This document shows, one piece after another, positions 27,129-36,700 of a stretch of DNA of 64,000 nt; the stretch's first letter is position 1, and every line of letters starts with the position of its first letter. Origin of the DNA: Geothrix sp. (GTDB lineage Bacteria > Acidobacteriota > Holophagae > Holophagales > Holophagaceae). Position numbers and translations under genes: made by a program. The DNA is taken from contig JAUXSE010000022.1 of the NCBI GenBank assembly GCA_030681515.1, positions 1 to 64,000 on the forward strand, read 5' to 3'. The notes under the pieces are model-generated. The model was given only the letters and a program-made list of their open reading frames with translations, did no database searches and was not told the DNA's origin.

Positions 27129-27134
27129 TACACT
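27129..27134 (+). promoter_or_regulatory. candidate -10 box for the amidohydrolase gene
   Basis: TACACT in a GCTACACTGG context, 20 bases ahead of ATG 27154, which has no clear ribosome-binding site. It matches the element upstream of accA. Confidence 0.35.
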
Positions 27135-27153
27135 GGCCCTCTGCTTCCGTGAG

Positions 27154-28767
27154 ATGCCCATGCCCCTTCCCGCGCCCCCGCCCCCCGCCGAGTACCAGAT
27201 CCTCCAGGGAGCCACCCTGTGGACGGACCATGGCCCTCGACAGGGCGAAGGCATCGCGCTCCACCGGGGGAGAATCCTGGCCGTGGGTCCGATCGAATCC
27301 CTGGCCAAGGCCCATCCCAAGGCCCAGCGCGTGGATCTGCCGGGGGGCACCCTGCTGCCGGGCCTGATCGAAGGCCACGCCCATGTGGGCGGCCTCGGGG
27401 CACTCAGACGCAAGGTGGATTTGACGGGCCTGGAAAGCCTGCCGGTGACCCTGGGACGCATCCGCGAATGGTCCGCGGCCCATCCCCGGGGCTGGCTGCT
27501 GGGCCGAGGCTGGGATCAGAACCGCTGGCCCGCCCAAGCCTTCCCCCGCGCCCTGGATCTGGATGCCCTCACCGGATCACGCCCAGTCTTCCTCCAGCGG
27601 GTGGATGGCCACGCCGCCTGGGTGAATACCGCCGCCCTGGCCGTGGCCGGCATCGGCCCCGGAACGCCGGATCCCGAGGGTGGACGCATCCTCAAGGACG
27701 CCTACGGCAGGCCCAACGGCATCCTCCTCGACGCCGCCATGGACCTGGTGCAGAAACACATCCCGCGACTCACCGACCGGGAGCTGGAATCCCAGATCAA
27801 GGCCGGTCTGGCCTCGCTGCGGGCCGAGGGGTTCACCGCCGTCGCGGACATGGGTGTGGACGGCCGGGAACTCGCCGCCTACCGCCGTCTGGCCGCCGCC
27901 AACGCCCTGCCCATCCGCGTCTTCGCCTACATGAACCACGACCATCAGCTCATGCTCCGGGAATTGAAGCAAAGCCGTCCGAAGCAGCTGTCCTTCTTCC
28001 AGGTGCAGGGCGTGAAGTTCTACCTGGACGGCGCCCTCGGAAGCCGTGGCGCCCGCCTGCTGGCCCCCTACTCGGATGAGCCCGGCACGAAGGGCCTGTG
28101 GGTCACGGACCCCGCCAAAGTCGCCCTCGACGCTGCCATCACCCTGCGGGCCGGCTACCAGCCCGCCATCCACGCCATCGGGGACGCCGCCAACCGCACC
28201 GCCCTCGACCTGCTGGCCGCGGCCCTGAAGAAGGGCAAGGGCGCCCTGCCCCCGCGCATCGAGCATGCCCAGATCGTCACCGCCGAGGACGCCGCCCGCT
28301 TCGGCCAGCTGGGCGTGGTGGCCAGCATCCAGCCCGTGCATTGCACCTCCGATCACAGATGGACCCCCGCGCGGCTGGGCCCCGCGCGCCTGAACGAAGC
28401 CTTCCCCTGGCGCAGCTTCGCGAACGGCGGCGCCCTCCTGGCCTTCGGCAGCGACGCGCCCGTGGAGGACGCCAATCCCTTCGTCGCCCTCGCCGCCGCT
28501 GAAACACGGCAGGATCCCGAAGGAAACCCGCCCGGCGGCTTCCTGCCCGCCCAGCGTCTCACCCGCGTCGAGGCGATCCGCGCCTATACCGCCGGCAACG
28601 CCGCCGCCCTGGGCCGCGCCAAGGATATGGGCACCCTGCAGAAGGGCGCCGTGGCCGATCTGCTGTGGGTGCAGGCGCCCCTCGGCGAGATCACGCCCGA
28701 GGCCCTGAGGAACGTGAAGCCGGGGCGGCTGTGGGTGAACGGGGTGGAAGTTCCGCTCCCTCACTGA
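27154..28767 (+). CDS. YtcJ-type metal-dependent amidohydrolase
   Basis: A 537-residue amidohydrolase of the YtcJ/Amidohydro_3 group. The metal-binding HxH appears in LIEGHAHVGG (about residue 75). The C-terminal barrel has RIEHAQIV, PVHCTSDHRW and the Asp in AFGSDAPVEDANP. No signal peptide is visible, so it is probably cytoplasmic. Substrates of this family range from N-acyl amides to exoenzyme-type N-formyl compounds, so none is assigned. ATG 27154 or 27160 could start it. It is followed directly by a palindromic repeat element. Confidence 0.87.
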   Translation: MPMPLPAPPPPAEYQILQGATLWTDHGPRQGEGIALHRGRILAVGPIESLAKAHPKAQRVDLPGGTLLPGLIEGHAHVGGLGALRRKVDLTGLESLPVTLGRIREWSAAHPRGWLLGRGWDQNRWPAQAFPRALDLDALTGSRPVFLQRVDGHAAWVNTAALAVAGIGPGTPDPEGGRILKDAYGRPNGILLDAAMDLVQKHIPRLTDRELESQIKAGLASLRAEGFTAVADMGVDGRELAAYRRLAAANALPIRVFAYMNHDHQLMLRELKQSRPKQLSFFQVQGVKFYLDGALGSRGARLLAPYSDEPGTKGLWVTDPAKVALDAAITLRAGYQPAIHAIGDAANRTALDLLAAALKKGKGALPPRIEHAQIVTAEDAARFGQLGVVASIQPVHCTSDHRWTPARLGPARLNEAFPWRSFANGGALLAFGSDAPVEDANPFVALAAAETRQDPEGNPPGGFLPAQRLTRVEAIRAYTAGNAAALGRAKDMGTLQKGAVADLLWVQAPLGEITPEALRNVKPGRLWVNGVEVPLPH

Positions 28768-28896
28768 AAAAGGCACACCACGAAGGACACGAAGTCGCCC
28801 TTCCGGCGCACGAAGACACACCAAGGAACGATCTTCCGCTGGGCTGGTTTCCCTTCGTGCCCTTGCCTTCCCTTCGTGTCCTTCGTGGAGGTCTTT
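28768..28896. repeat. palindromic intergenic repeat, copy 1
   Basis: An imperfect inverted repeat of about 129 bp immediately after the amidohydrolase stop. The outer arms are CACGAAGGACACGAAG and CTTCGTGTCCTTCGTGG, with inner CGCACGAAGACACACC and CCCTTCGTG sequences. It matches the element at 42937-43075 in inverted orientation. No coding potential is evident; a long RNA hairpin that terminates or stabilises 3' ends is plausible. Confidence 0.8.
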
Positions 28897-28933
28897 ACCG
28901 TCCAGGATCACCCGCCTCTGGGATACTGATCCC

Positions 28934-29617
28934 ATGACCCTCCGTCCCCCCTCTCCCCTCCTGGCCCCGTCGCTGCTCTCCGCGGACTTCACGCGGCTGG
29001 GGGAGGAGCTGTGGATGATCGAAGCCTCCGGTGCCCAGGTGGTGCACGTGGACGTCATGGATGGCCGCTTCGTGCCCAACATCACCATCGGCCTGCCGGT
29101 GGTGGAGAGTCTGCGCAAGGCCACCATGCTGCCCTTGGATTGCCACCTGATGATCGTGGAACCCCTGCGCTACGCCGCCGACTTCGTGAAGGCGGGTGCC
29201 GACTGGGTGAGCATCCACCAGGAGGCCGATCCCCATCTGCACCGCACCCTGGCCGCCATCCGGCAGGCGGGCGGCAAGGCCGGCGTGGTGCTGAACCCGG
29301 GTACACCTATCGAGACTCTGGTGGACCTGGTGGGCGATTTCGACTTCGTGCTGCTCATGAGCGTGAACCCCGGCTTCGGCGGGCAGAGTTTCATTCCCCG
29401 GGTCCTCGACAAGATCAAGCGCCTGGACGCCCTCCGCACCGAGCGGGGCGTGCCCTTCTTCATCCAGGTGGATGGTGGCGTGAGCCTGAAGAACGCCGCC
29501 GGCCTCATCCGCGCCGGTGCCGACTGCCTGGTGGCCGGCAACGCCGTGTTCAAGGCCGAGGATCCGAAGGCCGCGGTGGCCGGATTACTCGGCGAGATGC
29601 AGAAGGGACGCGCATGA
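28934..29617 (+). CDS. rpe: ribulose-phosphate 3-epimerase
   Basis: A 227-residue TIM-barrel epimerase interconverting ribulose 5-phosphate and xylulose 5-phosphate in the pentose phosphate pathway. Diagnostic sequences are APSLLSADFTRLGEE, VHVDVMDGRFVPNITIG, DCHLMI, MSVNPGFGGQSFIP and QVDGGV. The metal and catalytic Asp residues (VDVMDG, QVDGG) and His residues are present. The ATG at 28934 has no ribosome-binding site but a GATACT -10-like box six bases upstream, suggesting a leaderless mRNA. Confidence 0.97.
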   Translation: MTLRPPSPLLAPSLLSADFTRLGEELWMIEASGAQVVHVDVMDGRFVPNITIGLPVVESLRKATMLPLDCHLMIVEPLRYAADFVKAGADWVSIHQEADPHLHRTLAAIRQAGGKAGVVLNPGTPIETLVDLVGDFDFVLLMSVNPGFGGQSFIPRVLDKIKRLDALRTERGVPFFIQVDGGVSLKNAAGLIRAGADCLVAGNAVFKAEDPKAAVAGLLGEMQKGRA

Positions 29618-30372
29618 AACTCGATCTGGACCGGTACAACCGCGTGGTCTGGGCCCTCCTCGGCACCCTGGCCCTGCTGGGGCTCGGGGCCTCCCTCGTC
29701 GCGGGACTGGCCGCGCTCTGGCCCTCCTCCCGCCATGCCGGGACGATCCCGACGCCGGGCACTCCCCACACCCAGGACACCACCGCGGCCCCACCCTCCC
29801 TCCGGCTTGGCATCCCGGAAAAGATCCAGGGCACCGAGTTCGTCCTGATCCCCGTGGAAGCCATGGTGGAGGGCAGGAACGGAGCAGGAGGTGGTGGTTT
29901 CGGTAGCTACTCGAAGGGCGATGCGGGGGGCCCTCTCTTCAACATGGTCTTTCTGAATTCCACGACTGGCGCCTCCCACGCCCTGCTGGCGAAAAAGGCC
30001 CTCATCACCAGGTACGAGATGCTTGAAGATCGGCGTGGGGAGGCGGTGAAGGCCGCCGGACTGGTGTTCCGCATGGTCGAAGCCGACACGAACGGGAACG
30101 GGCGCCTGGACCAGGAGGATGAAGACAAGGTCTACCTGTGCGACCCGGCCGGAAAAGGGCTGCGGGAGATCGGGCCCCCGGACTCGCTTTGCGAGCGGTG
30201 GGAGTTCGACGCGGGCCGGAGGATCCTGTATGTCCTCACCCGCCCCAAGGGTCCATCCGATGGCAGCGGGCCGCGGGATCTCCTCTTCACCTCCCTGGAC
30301 GGCAACCAGCCCCTGCAGCCTCTGCTTTCAAAGGCCCGCATGGATGAGCTCCGCTCCGTCCTTCAGCAATGA
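29614..30372 (+). CDS. membrane-anchored hypothetical protein with an EF-hand-like loop
   Basis: A 252-residue protein not recognised by family. It starts with a short basic stretch and one strong membrane segment (about residues 12-34), then a Pro/Thr-rich linker and a globular region. A calcium-loop-like sequence DTNGNGRLDQEDED lies around residues 153-166. The ATG overlaps the rpe stop (ATGA), so it is coupled to rpe. It is probably an inner-membrane protein with a periplasmic domain. It ends one base before the stop of the convergent GIY-YIG gene, with no terminator between. Confidence 0.75.
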   Translation: MKLDLDRYNRVVWALLGTLALLGLGASLVAGLAALWPSSRHAGTIPTPGTPHTQDTTAAPPSLRLGIPEKIQGTEFVLIPVEAMVEGRNGAGGGGFGSYSKGDAGGPLFNMVFLNSTTGASHALLAKKALITRYEMLEDRRGEAVKAAGLVFRMVEADTNGNGRLDQEDEDKVYLCDPAGKGLREIGPPDSLCERWEFDAGRRILYVLTRPKGPSDGSGPRDLLFTSLDGNQPLQPLLSKARMDELRSVLQQ

Positions 30373-30373
30373 G

Positions 30374-30619
30374 TCAGGCCCGGCCCAATAGACGGGCCTT
30401 CGCCGCCCGCCGCATCCGCTTGATCTCCCGCTCCCGCCGCAGCGCCTCGGCCCTGGTGCCGCAGGCCTCTCGGTAGACCAGCCTCAGCGGCCCCCGCCCC
30501 CGGGTGTACTTGGCGCCCTTCCCCTCCTGGTGCTGCTCCAGGCGGGCCTCCACATCGAGGGCGATGCCGCAGTACAGGGTTCCGTCACCGCAGTGCAGGA
30601 GGTAGACCCACCAGGTCAT
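30374..30619 (-). CDS. GIY-YIG domain protein (UPF0213/YhbQ-like)
   Basis: An 81-residue single-domain GIY-YIG protein: WVYLLHCGDGTLYCGIALD gives the two-part GIY-YIG signature, followed by the Arg-containing helix RLEQHQEGKGAKYTRGRGPL and the Glu in YREA. The family is DNase-like, but cellular roles of the stand-alone members are not settled. The ATG overlaps the stop of the SpoIID-like gene (ATGA), placing it at the 3' end of the macroglobulin operon; this looks like positional coupling rather than shared function. Confidence 0.88.
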   Translation of the reverse strand: MTWWVYLLHCGDGTLYCGIALDVEARLEQHQEGKGAKYTRGRGPLRLVYREACGTRAEALRREREIKRMRRAAKARLLGRA

Positions 30620-32088
30620 GGTGTCCGCCACGAAAGCGGAAAGGCCTCGGCCAGGATCTGTTCCGCGGTGGCGCCGTTCGCGGCGCGGAAGCGGGCGGTG
30701 GCGAGGCAGAGGCCCACGTTGTGGCCCCATCCCCGGCCCTGCAGGCGCAAGGATCCATCGGGCTGAATCTCCGCCTCACAGGCATTGCTGGGCCAGCTCG
30801 TCCAGCCGAAGCGGCGCCCCGCGGCCAGGCGCAAGTCCTCCGTCGCGTAGGGTCCGGAATCCCCCAGCCTCAGGCCGAGCTGCCCCGGCTTCAGACCGGG
30901 CTTCACATCCCGCTTCAGGGCGGCGGCCTGGGCGGCGCTGAGGGTGCGTTCCCAGCTCCCCCAGCGATCATCGGGAACCTCGGCGGCACCACCGGGATCG
31001 GAGGGGCCATCCCCCCAGATCTGCCGCGGGCTGAGTGCGCGTCCCCCGGCCGACCCGGTGAAGAAGGCCCAGCGGGGATCCAGGTCCAGGATGGGGGTCG
31101 TGGACGCGGCCCGTGCCGAGTCCGCCGAGGCCGATCCCCGCACCACGGCGCAGTGGGTGAGTGGACAGAGGACACCGCCTGGATGCTGATGCGGATGTCC
31201 CTCGATCCATCGCCCGAGGACCGCCGCCAGGGCCCGGCGGGCCTCGAAGGGTGCGTCGGATCCCAGCTCGCCCTCCGTGGCGGCGGCGACCCAGGCGGCC
31301 CGGGATGCGGTCCAGGAAAGGCTCCAGCCGTGGGTTTCGGCCTGGACCTTCACGGCACCCTGAAGATCCCGCACCGGAAAACCAGCTGGGAAACGAACCT
31401 GCCCGCGGAAATGCCATGCCTGCCCGACCCGATGCGACAATTGTTGTCCATTCACAGTCAGGGGCCCCCGGAGGCGCTCCGCGGGCCAGACCACGGTGAT
31501 GGTCCCGGCCAGAGTGGTGGCCTCCTTCATCCAGGCATCCGTTCCCGGCGACCGGCGTCCGGGCGGTCCTGGAAGCGGTTCCCGCCGCAACCAGGCCCGG
31601 AGGCAGCGGTAGGCCCAGGCCTGCTCGCGGGTGGTGCCGCCCGCCAGGGCCCTGTCGAGCCGGTCCTGCAGCGGGCCCGTAGGCACTGCGGGCCACGGCT
31701 CCAGCGGCCGGCGGTGGGATTCCGCCCAGAGGCAGCGGGCCTCCTCCTCCCAGCGGTGCAGGTCTTTCAAAATCAGGCGCCGATGGGTCAGTTCATGCCG
31801 GAGGATGGCCCCCAGATTCCGGCGCCGCAGCTGCTCCCAGGGTCGCAGGTGGAGTGTATCGCCCATCCACTGGCCACTTCTTCCCGGAGGGGCGCCCGTG
31901 GCCCGCTCGAAAGCGGCGGCCTCCGCATGGATCCGGACCCGCCAGGGTTCCGCCGGCCATGCTCCGTGGGCCATCGTCGCGGCGAAGGCCGCGCGGAGGG
32001 CCTCCTCCACCGCGCCCCGGGCCTCGGTTTCCCCTTCGAGGATCGGTGGCGTGAAGGGTGGTACCGGTGCCTCGACGACCAGGAGCAT
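30616..32088 (-). CDS. SpoIID/LytB-like protein with an HExxH motif
   Basis: A 490-residue protein. The C-terminal domain (about 330-490) has SpoIID/LytB features: SNACEAEIQPDGSL, then GRGWGHNVGLCLATARF and the ending TAEQILAEAFP. SpoIID proteins cleave denuded peptidoglycan strands. The N-terminal half contains HELTH at 98-102, a zinc-metallopeptidase-like motif in an AILRHELTHRRL helix. The start is in a TGATG overlap with the transpeptidase-like gene, and no signal peptide is obvious at ATG 32088. It may correspond to part of the YfaQ/DUF2300 component of Yfa operons, but that equivalence is unverified. Confidence 0.7.
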   Translation of the reverse strand: MLLVVEAPVPPFTPPILEGETEARGAVEEALRAAFAATMAHGAWPAEPWRVRIHAEAAAFERATGAPPGRSGQWMGDTLHLRPWEQLRRRNLGAILRHELTHRRLILKDLHRWEEEARCLWAESHRRPLEPWPAVPTGPLQDRLDRALAGGTTREQAWAYRCLRAWLRREPLPGPPGRRSPGTDAWMKEATTLAGTITVVWPAERLRGPLTVNGQQLSHRVGQAWHFRGQVRFPAGFPVRDLQGAVKVQAETHGWSLSWTASRAAWVAAATEGELGSDAPFEARRALAAVLGRWIEGHPHQHPGGVLCPLTHCAVVRGSASADSARAASTTPILDLDPRWAFFTGSAGGRALSPRQIWGDGPSDPGGAAEVPDDRWGSWERTLSAAQAAALKRDVKPGLKPGQLGLRLGDSGPYATEDLRLAAGRRFGWTSWPSNACEAEIQPDGSLRLQGRGWGHNVGLCLATARFRAANGATAEQILAEAFPLSWRTP

Positions 32089-32894
32089 CAATCCTTCAGT
32101 CCCAGGATCTCCCGGATGCGGGTCATCCCTTCCTGCTTGCCCCGGCCCCGGGGAAGGTGGAGCACCACGAGCGCCGAACCGCGCCCGCCCGCCACCCAGG
32201 CGCTGGTGGCCGAAGGATCGCCGGGGACGGGCGCGGTGCCCGTCTTGAACCACCAGCCCTCCTTGCCGAAGAGGTCCTGCACCTCGACCCAGAAACTGGC
32301 GAGGAACCGCTTCCCGAAGGTCACCACCTCGGCCTTGTCCGGTTCCATGAGCCAGCGCAGGAAGGCCTCGGGGCTCGTCCGCAGCAGATCGCCATCCCCC
32401 ACCCAGGCGGGGGTCAGGGGTGGCAGGGCTTCCCCTGGCGGCAGGCGGGACCCGAGGAAAGGCGCGAAGACCTCTTCCATGCGCGCCCGGGCCGCGGCCT
32501 CCCCGTAGTCCGTCTTCCAGCGGGCATGGGCGTCCTGGATCCAGGCGAGGAAGGCGAGGTTGCAGCTCTCCCGGAGCGCTTTGCCCACATCCACCCGGCC
32601 ATGGCCCTCGTGGTTCCAACAGGTGAAGGAGCCCGCCGTGCCCTTGCAGGTGTACCGCACCCCCCGGCTGGACCATTCGGAACCCTCCAGGCGCATCCAC
32701 AACAGCTTGGCGAGGCTGCCCATGGGGGCCTCCTTCCGGGCTTCTCCGTAGGCGCGCACCTCGCCATCTCCCAGCGTGATGGCGAAACCCTCGCCCGGCC
32801 GCAGGGCCGGCGCCTGCATCGTAGCGGGCGCGGATGGGGCCGCCAGCAGCAGCGTGGCCATGGATGCGGCCAGCAGGAGCCTAGGGTTCCACAT
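32088..32894 (-). CDS. serine transpeptidase / class D beta-lactamase-like protein
   Basis: A 268-residue exported protein (signal about 1-25) with the three penicillin-binding motifs in order: SxxK as GSLAKL (Ser60/Lys63), SxN as ESCN (Ser110/Asn112) and KTGT at about residue 220. The short length and KTGT box fit a class D-like or stand-alone transpeptidase fold. Cys83, Cys92 and Cys111 could form a disulphide. ATG 32894 overlaps the end of the DUF2135-like gene by 14 bp. In this operon it may link the macroglobulin to peptidoglycan, much as ECAM is linked to PBP1C. Beta-lactam resistance should not be assumed. Confidence 0.72.
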   Translation of the reverse strand: MWNPRLLLAASMATLLLAAPSAPATMQAPALRPGEGFAITLGDGEVRAYGEARKEAPMGSLAKLLWMRLEGSEWSSRGVRYTCKGTAGSFTCWNHEGHGRVDVGKALRESCNLAFLAWIQDAHARWKTDYGEAAARARMEEVFAPFLGSRLPPGEALPPLTPAWVGDGDLLRTSPEAFLRWLMEPDKAEVVTFGKRFLASFWVEVQDLFGKEGWWFKTGTAPVPGDPSATSAWVAGGRGSALVVLHLPRGRGKQEGMTRIREILGLKD

Positions 32895-33744
32895 CAAAGG
32901 TCCCGAAGGTGACGGGTCCGGTGCCCGGCAGGATGAGGCGCTCCCAGGTCCAGCGGCGCTCCTGATCCGTGCCGCCGTCCAGCACGGCCTCCACCTTGAT
33001 GCGCGCGGGCTTGCCGCCGCGATATCCGCCCGTCCACTTCAGGGTGTAGGTGCCAGGCGGGGGCGTGTCGTGGGTGTACTCGCCGGACCAGCGCAACATG
33101 CCGCCGGAAGCCGTGCGGCGCCCGCCTTCCGCCAGTGCGCCATCGGGCTCCTGCACCTGGAGGCTGCCGCCGGTGTACTCGTCGTTGGCCTGGATGGATA
33201 CGACCCGCAAGCGCGTCCTGGCCGTGGACACCCACCAGCTGCGCACCACCCTCAGGCCCGAATCCGGTTCGAGGATCTCCAGGCGGTTCTCGCCGTTCTG
33301 GGCCGTGATCTCCATGTTCAGCGTGGTGCCGACCCGGGTGGACCAGGTGAGGGTCGAGCCGTTGAACCACGCCTTCAGGCTGCGTGGCCGCCAGGCCTGG
33401 CGGGCCGACTCGGCCTCCCGCTGCAGACGCTCCTGGCGGAGCTGCCCGGCCGTGCGGGTGTCCTCGGCTCCGGGATCAGTGCCGCCCTCATCCTCTTCGT
33501 CGTAGCCGTACTGCGGCCCTGGTTCATCCTTCGGTGGATTCGGGTCCTTGGGATCCACCAGCTTGATCCGCAGGTTCACCGTGCGGTCGCTGGACCAGCC
33601 GCCCAGGGCCGGGGACAGTTCCAGGCGCCACTGCTTGAGGTCGGGCACATAGGCTGCCGGTGGCGGGGGCTTGGGTGCCCGGGCCTGCTGCGCGCCCAGG
33701 AGGGCGGTGCTGAGGAGGAGGGCCAGAATCTTAGGTGGCCTCAT
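32881..33744 (-). CDS. YfaP-like (DUF2135) secreted protein
   Basis: A 287-residue exported protein (signal MRPPKILALLLSTALLGAQQA). It has an acidic/Pro-rich linker (about 60-100) and a beta-rich C-terminal region with WSGEYTHDTPPPGTYTLKWTGGY and RRWTWERLILPGTGPVTFGTFDVEP. This fits DUF2135, the YfaP component of E. coli Yfa-type macroglobulin operons, mainly on gene order and fold type. The ATG overlaps the macroglobulin stop (ATGA). It is likely a periplasmic partner of the macroglobulin. Confidence 0.65.
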   Translation of the reverse strand: MRPPKILALLLSTALLGAQQARAPKPPPPAAYVPDLKQWRLELSPALGGWSSDRTVNLRIKLVDPKDPNPPKDEPGPQYGYDEEDEGGTDPGAEDTRTAGQLRQERLQREAESARQAWRPRSLKAWFNGSTLTWSTRVGTTLNMEITAQNGENRLEILEPDSGLRVVRSWWVSTARTRLRVVSIQANDEYTGGSLQVQEPDGALAEGGRRTASGGMLRWSGEYTHDTPPPGTYTLKWTGGYRGGKPARIKVEAVLDGGTDQERRWTWERLILPGTGPVTFGTFDVEP

Positions 33745-36700
33745 CGCGCACCTCCATCCTGAATCTTCAGATCCACGCCATCGCTGGTGACCCACTGCCC
33801 TTCGTTCGACATCAGGCTCAGCTTCGCGGGGCGGAGCCGGTAGCTGCCTGCCATGCCTGCCCGCAGCAGGATCCTCACGGTATGCGTGTTCCAGCTCCAG
33901 GTCCGGTGGAAGAGGAAGGTCACCTTGTCCGCGTGGACCTCGATGCGGGGCTTCGTCCAGGCATCCGAGGATCCCTCCTCTGTGAAGGCCTTGCCTTCAA
34001 GCACGAAACCCTCCAGCTTCACCGTGGGATTGAGGCCGCCCGGAATGGGCACCTCGAGCATCACGTAGTCGGCATCGCGGTCCGTGCGGAAGGATACCTG
34101 CATCCAGGCCTCGTCGCCGGCCTTCAGGGTTCCGGTCCATGGCTGACGGATCCAGCCCTGGCTGGCATTCCCGGTTTCCTGGGGCGTCTTCAGGCGCCAG
34201 AGGTTCCGGGTCACGGTCATGCGCAGGGCCGAGGAGGATTCGCCCTTGGGAACACCGGCGGCACTGCCGGGCACCTGATAGGCATAGGTCCACGCCAGCA
34301 GGCCCCTGCCGCTGGCGGTGACGGTCACGGCCTTCGGCTCCGCCATGGCGTAGCTGCCCGCCCGGGGTTCGCGGGCATTCCAGCGGCGGATTTCGGGACG
34401 CTCCTTGAATTCCCAGGAGGGACCGCCCTGCACCGCGGCCTGAATGGACAGCGGGCTCCAGTCCAGCTTGCGGGTCTTCATGAGGTAGGGGAGCAGGTCC
34501 ACGATCTGCGAAGTGCTCCAGGTGGAATACCATCCGTAGCCGCGGTATTCGGAGGCCAGGAAGGTCTCCCCCTGGCGGATCAGCGGCGACTGCGGACGCG
34601 CCAGGCAGAGGGCCTTCAGCGCCATCACCGTGGGCACGATATCGCCCGAGGCGAAGCTCCACCAGTCCTCCCGGCGGCCCTCCCATCGGGCCAGGCCGCC
34701 CTTCACCACAGCCCGCTGTTCCAGCCGCTCGGCCAGGGCCGCGGCCTTGGGGTGTTTCGTCAGGGCGGCGGCCAGGGCGGTCATCGCATGGACATGCGCG
34801 CCACTCCAGGTGGCCGTCAGCACCTTGTCGGCGGAACTGTCCACCAGGCCCGCGATGGGTTCGCCGGTCAGGGCCAGCGAAAGCAGCAGGTAGGCGGCGT
34901 CCGCCTGGGGGTCGGCGCTGCGGCCCCTGGCCTGGTTCCCGGCGGCCTGATCGGCCTGCCGCGCAACCTGCTGGAAGAGGCTCATGGCGGCCATGCGGCC
35001 CCGGCGATAGACCCCTTCGTCCACGGTGTAGCCCAGGCGCTTCATGGAGGCAAAGCTCTGGATGGCATAGCCGGTCGTGTGGGGATTGGCATCCAGGCCA
35101 AAGTCGCCGGGCGCGTACCAGCCCCAGCCGCCGTTGGGCTGCTGGTAGGCATAGACCTTGAACACGCCGTCGCGGATGTTGCGATCCAAGTCCGTGAGCT
35201 TCTTCCAGTCCAGATCGGGCATGGCACCCTGCTTCACGAGGTCGGCCACCAGCAGGTTGGGCACGAAGCTCGACAGGGTCTGCTCGACGCAGCCGTAGGG
35301 ATAGCCGATGAGGTAGGGCAGCGAAGGCGCGGCTAGGTGCTCCAGATTGCCCACGGGGGTGAGGACCAGGGCCGCATCCCCTTTCGCCGACGGAGGCGGG
35401 GGGATGGTGAGGGTCTGCGATCCGCCGTCGAGCACCATGGAGCCCGACATCGTGGCGGGCACCAGCTGATCTTGCACGGTGACGCGCTGCCGTTCGGCGT
35501 CCTTCAAACCGCCACCTTCGACCCGGGCGGTGACCGTGAGTGGGCCGGTCTTCTCCGAGAACAGCGGCAGGGCGAAGCGGTACTCGCCCTGATCCTGAAG
35601 GGCGAAGGCGGCCTCGGGCGTGCCCGTGAACCGGCCGTTCTGGACTTCCATCCGGATCTTGCCGCTGATGGGCTGGCCGGAGAGATTGCGCACCAGGGCG
35701 ATGGCGCGGGCCTCCTCGCCCACGCTCAACGTGCGCGGCAGGGTGAGGGCCACCTGGAGGGGTTTCGAGGCGGGCCTGGAACTGCGGCCCACGCCGACTT
35801 TCGTATCGGCAGTCACGGCCGTGGCCGTGGCCCGCCAGGCCGTGAGGTTATCCGGCAGCACCAGGTCCACGGTGGCCTTCCCATCGCGGCCCGCGGCCAC
35901 GAAGGGCGTCCAGTGCGCCGTGTCCTTGAAGTTCTGGCGCACCTTGTCATCGTCGTCGGCCTTGAAGTCGCCGCGCTTCGTCTGCTTGAGGCTCCACACG
36001 GGACGCTGGCGGCGCAGCAGGTCGTGGAAACTCCAGTCCGTGGAGCCCGACCGCAGCACGCCGTGGCGGCGGGTGGGGTGGAAGAAGCGTACCGGATCCG
36101 GATGCAGTTCCTGGCTCAACGCATAGATGGCTTCGTCCACCACGCCCACGCTGAGATCCGCGGCGGAGGGCCGCCCGGCGGTGTCCGTCACTTCCACGAA
36201 CACCTTCATGGGCTGGCCGGGCTGGTAGCGCTCCTTGTCCGTGGTGACGGCCACCTGCAGGCGGCGGTCCCGCTTGGGCACGCGGAGGGGCACCTCCACC
36301 ATCTGTCGGCGGCCTTCGGCCACGATCTCGAACACGGCCCAGACATTGGGCTGCATGGCGGCGGTGACGGGCAGCTCCACCATGGCGGTGGTGCCCTGCA
36401 CGACGCGGCTCTGGCGCTGGCCGAGGCCTTCGTGTTCCAGGGCCCAGTGCAGGGTCAGTTTCGGCCGGGGCAGCTGTACGAGGATGCGCGCTGTGTCGCC
36501 GGGCTGATATTCGGGCTTGTCCGCGGTGGCGCGGAGATCCGGCACCGCGGGCAGCGGCGTGCCTTCGGCGGCCACGGTGATCTGCCGCTGGGCCATCACG
36601 GGGCGCCCCTTTGCATCCTTCGCCTCGGCCACCAGCAGGAAGGCCCCGCCTTCGGGAATGGTCAGCATGGCCTGGGGGCCCGGAGCCGAAGCCACGGTTT

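Noticed and set aside
25439-27367. A 642-codon plus-strand frame opposite methylmalonyl-CoA mutase
   Set aside because: The mutase on the minus strand is certain; this frame has no domain.
32088-32894. Calling the KTGT protein an antibiotic-resistance beta-lactamase
   Set aside because: Only the generic serine-transpeptidase motifs are visible and the operon context points to a cell-wall or macroglobulin role.
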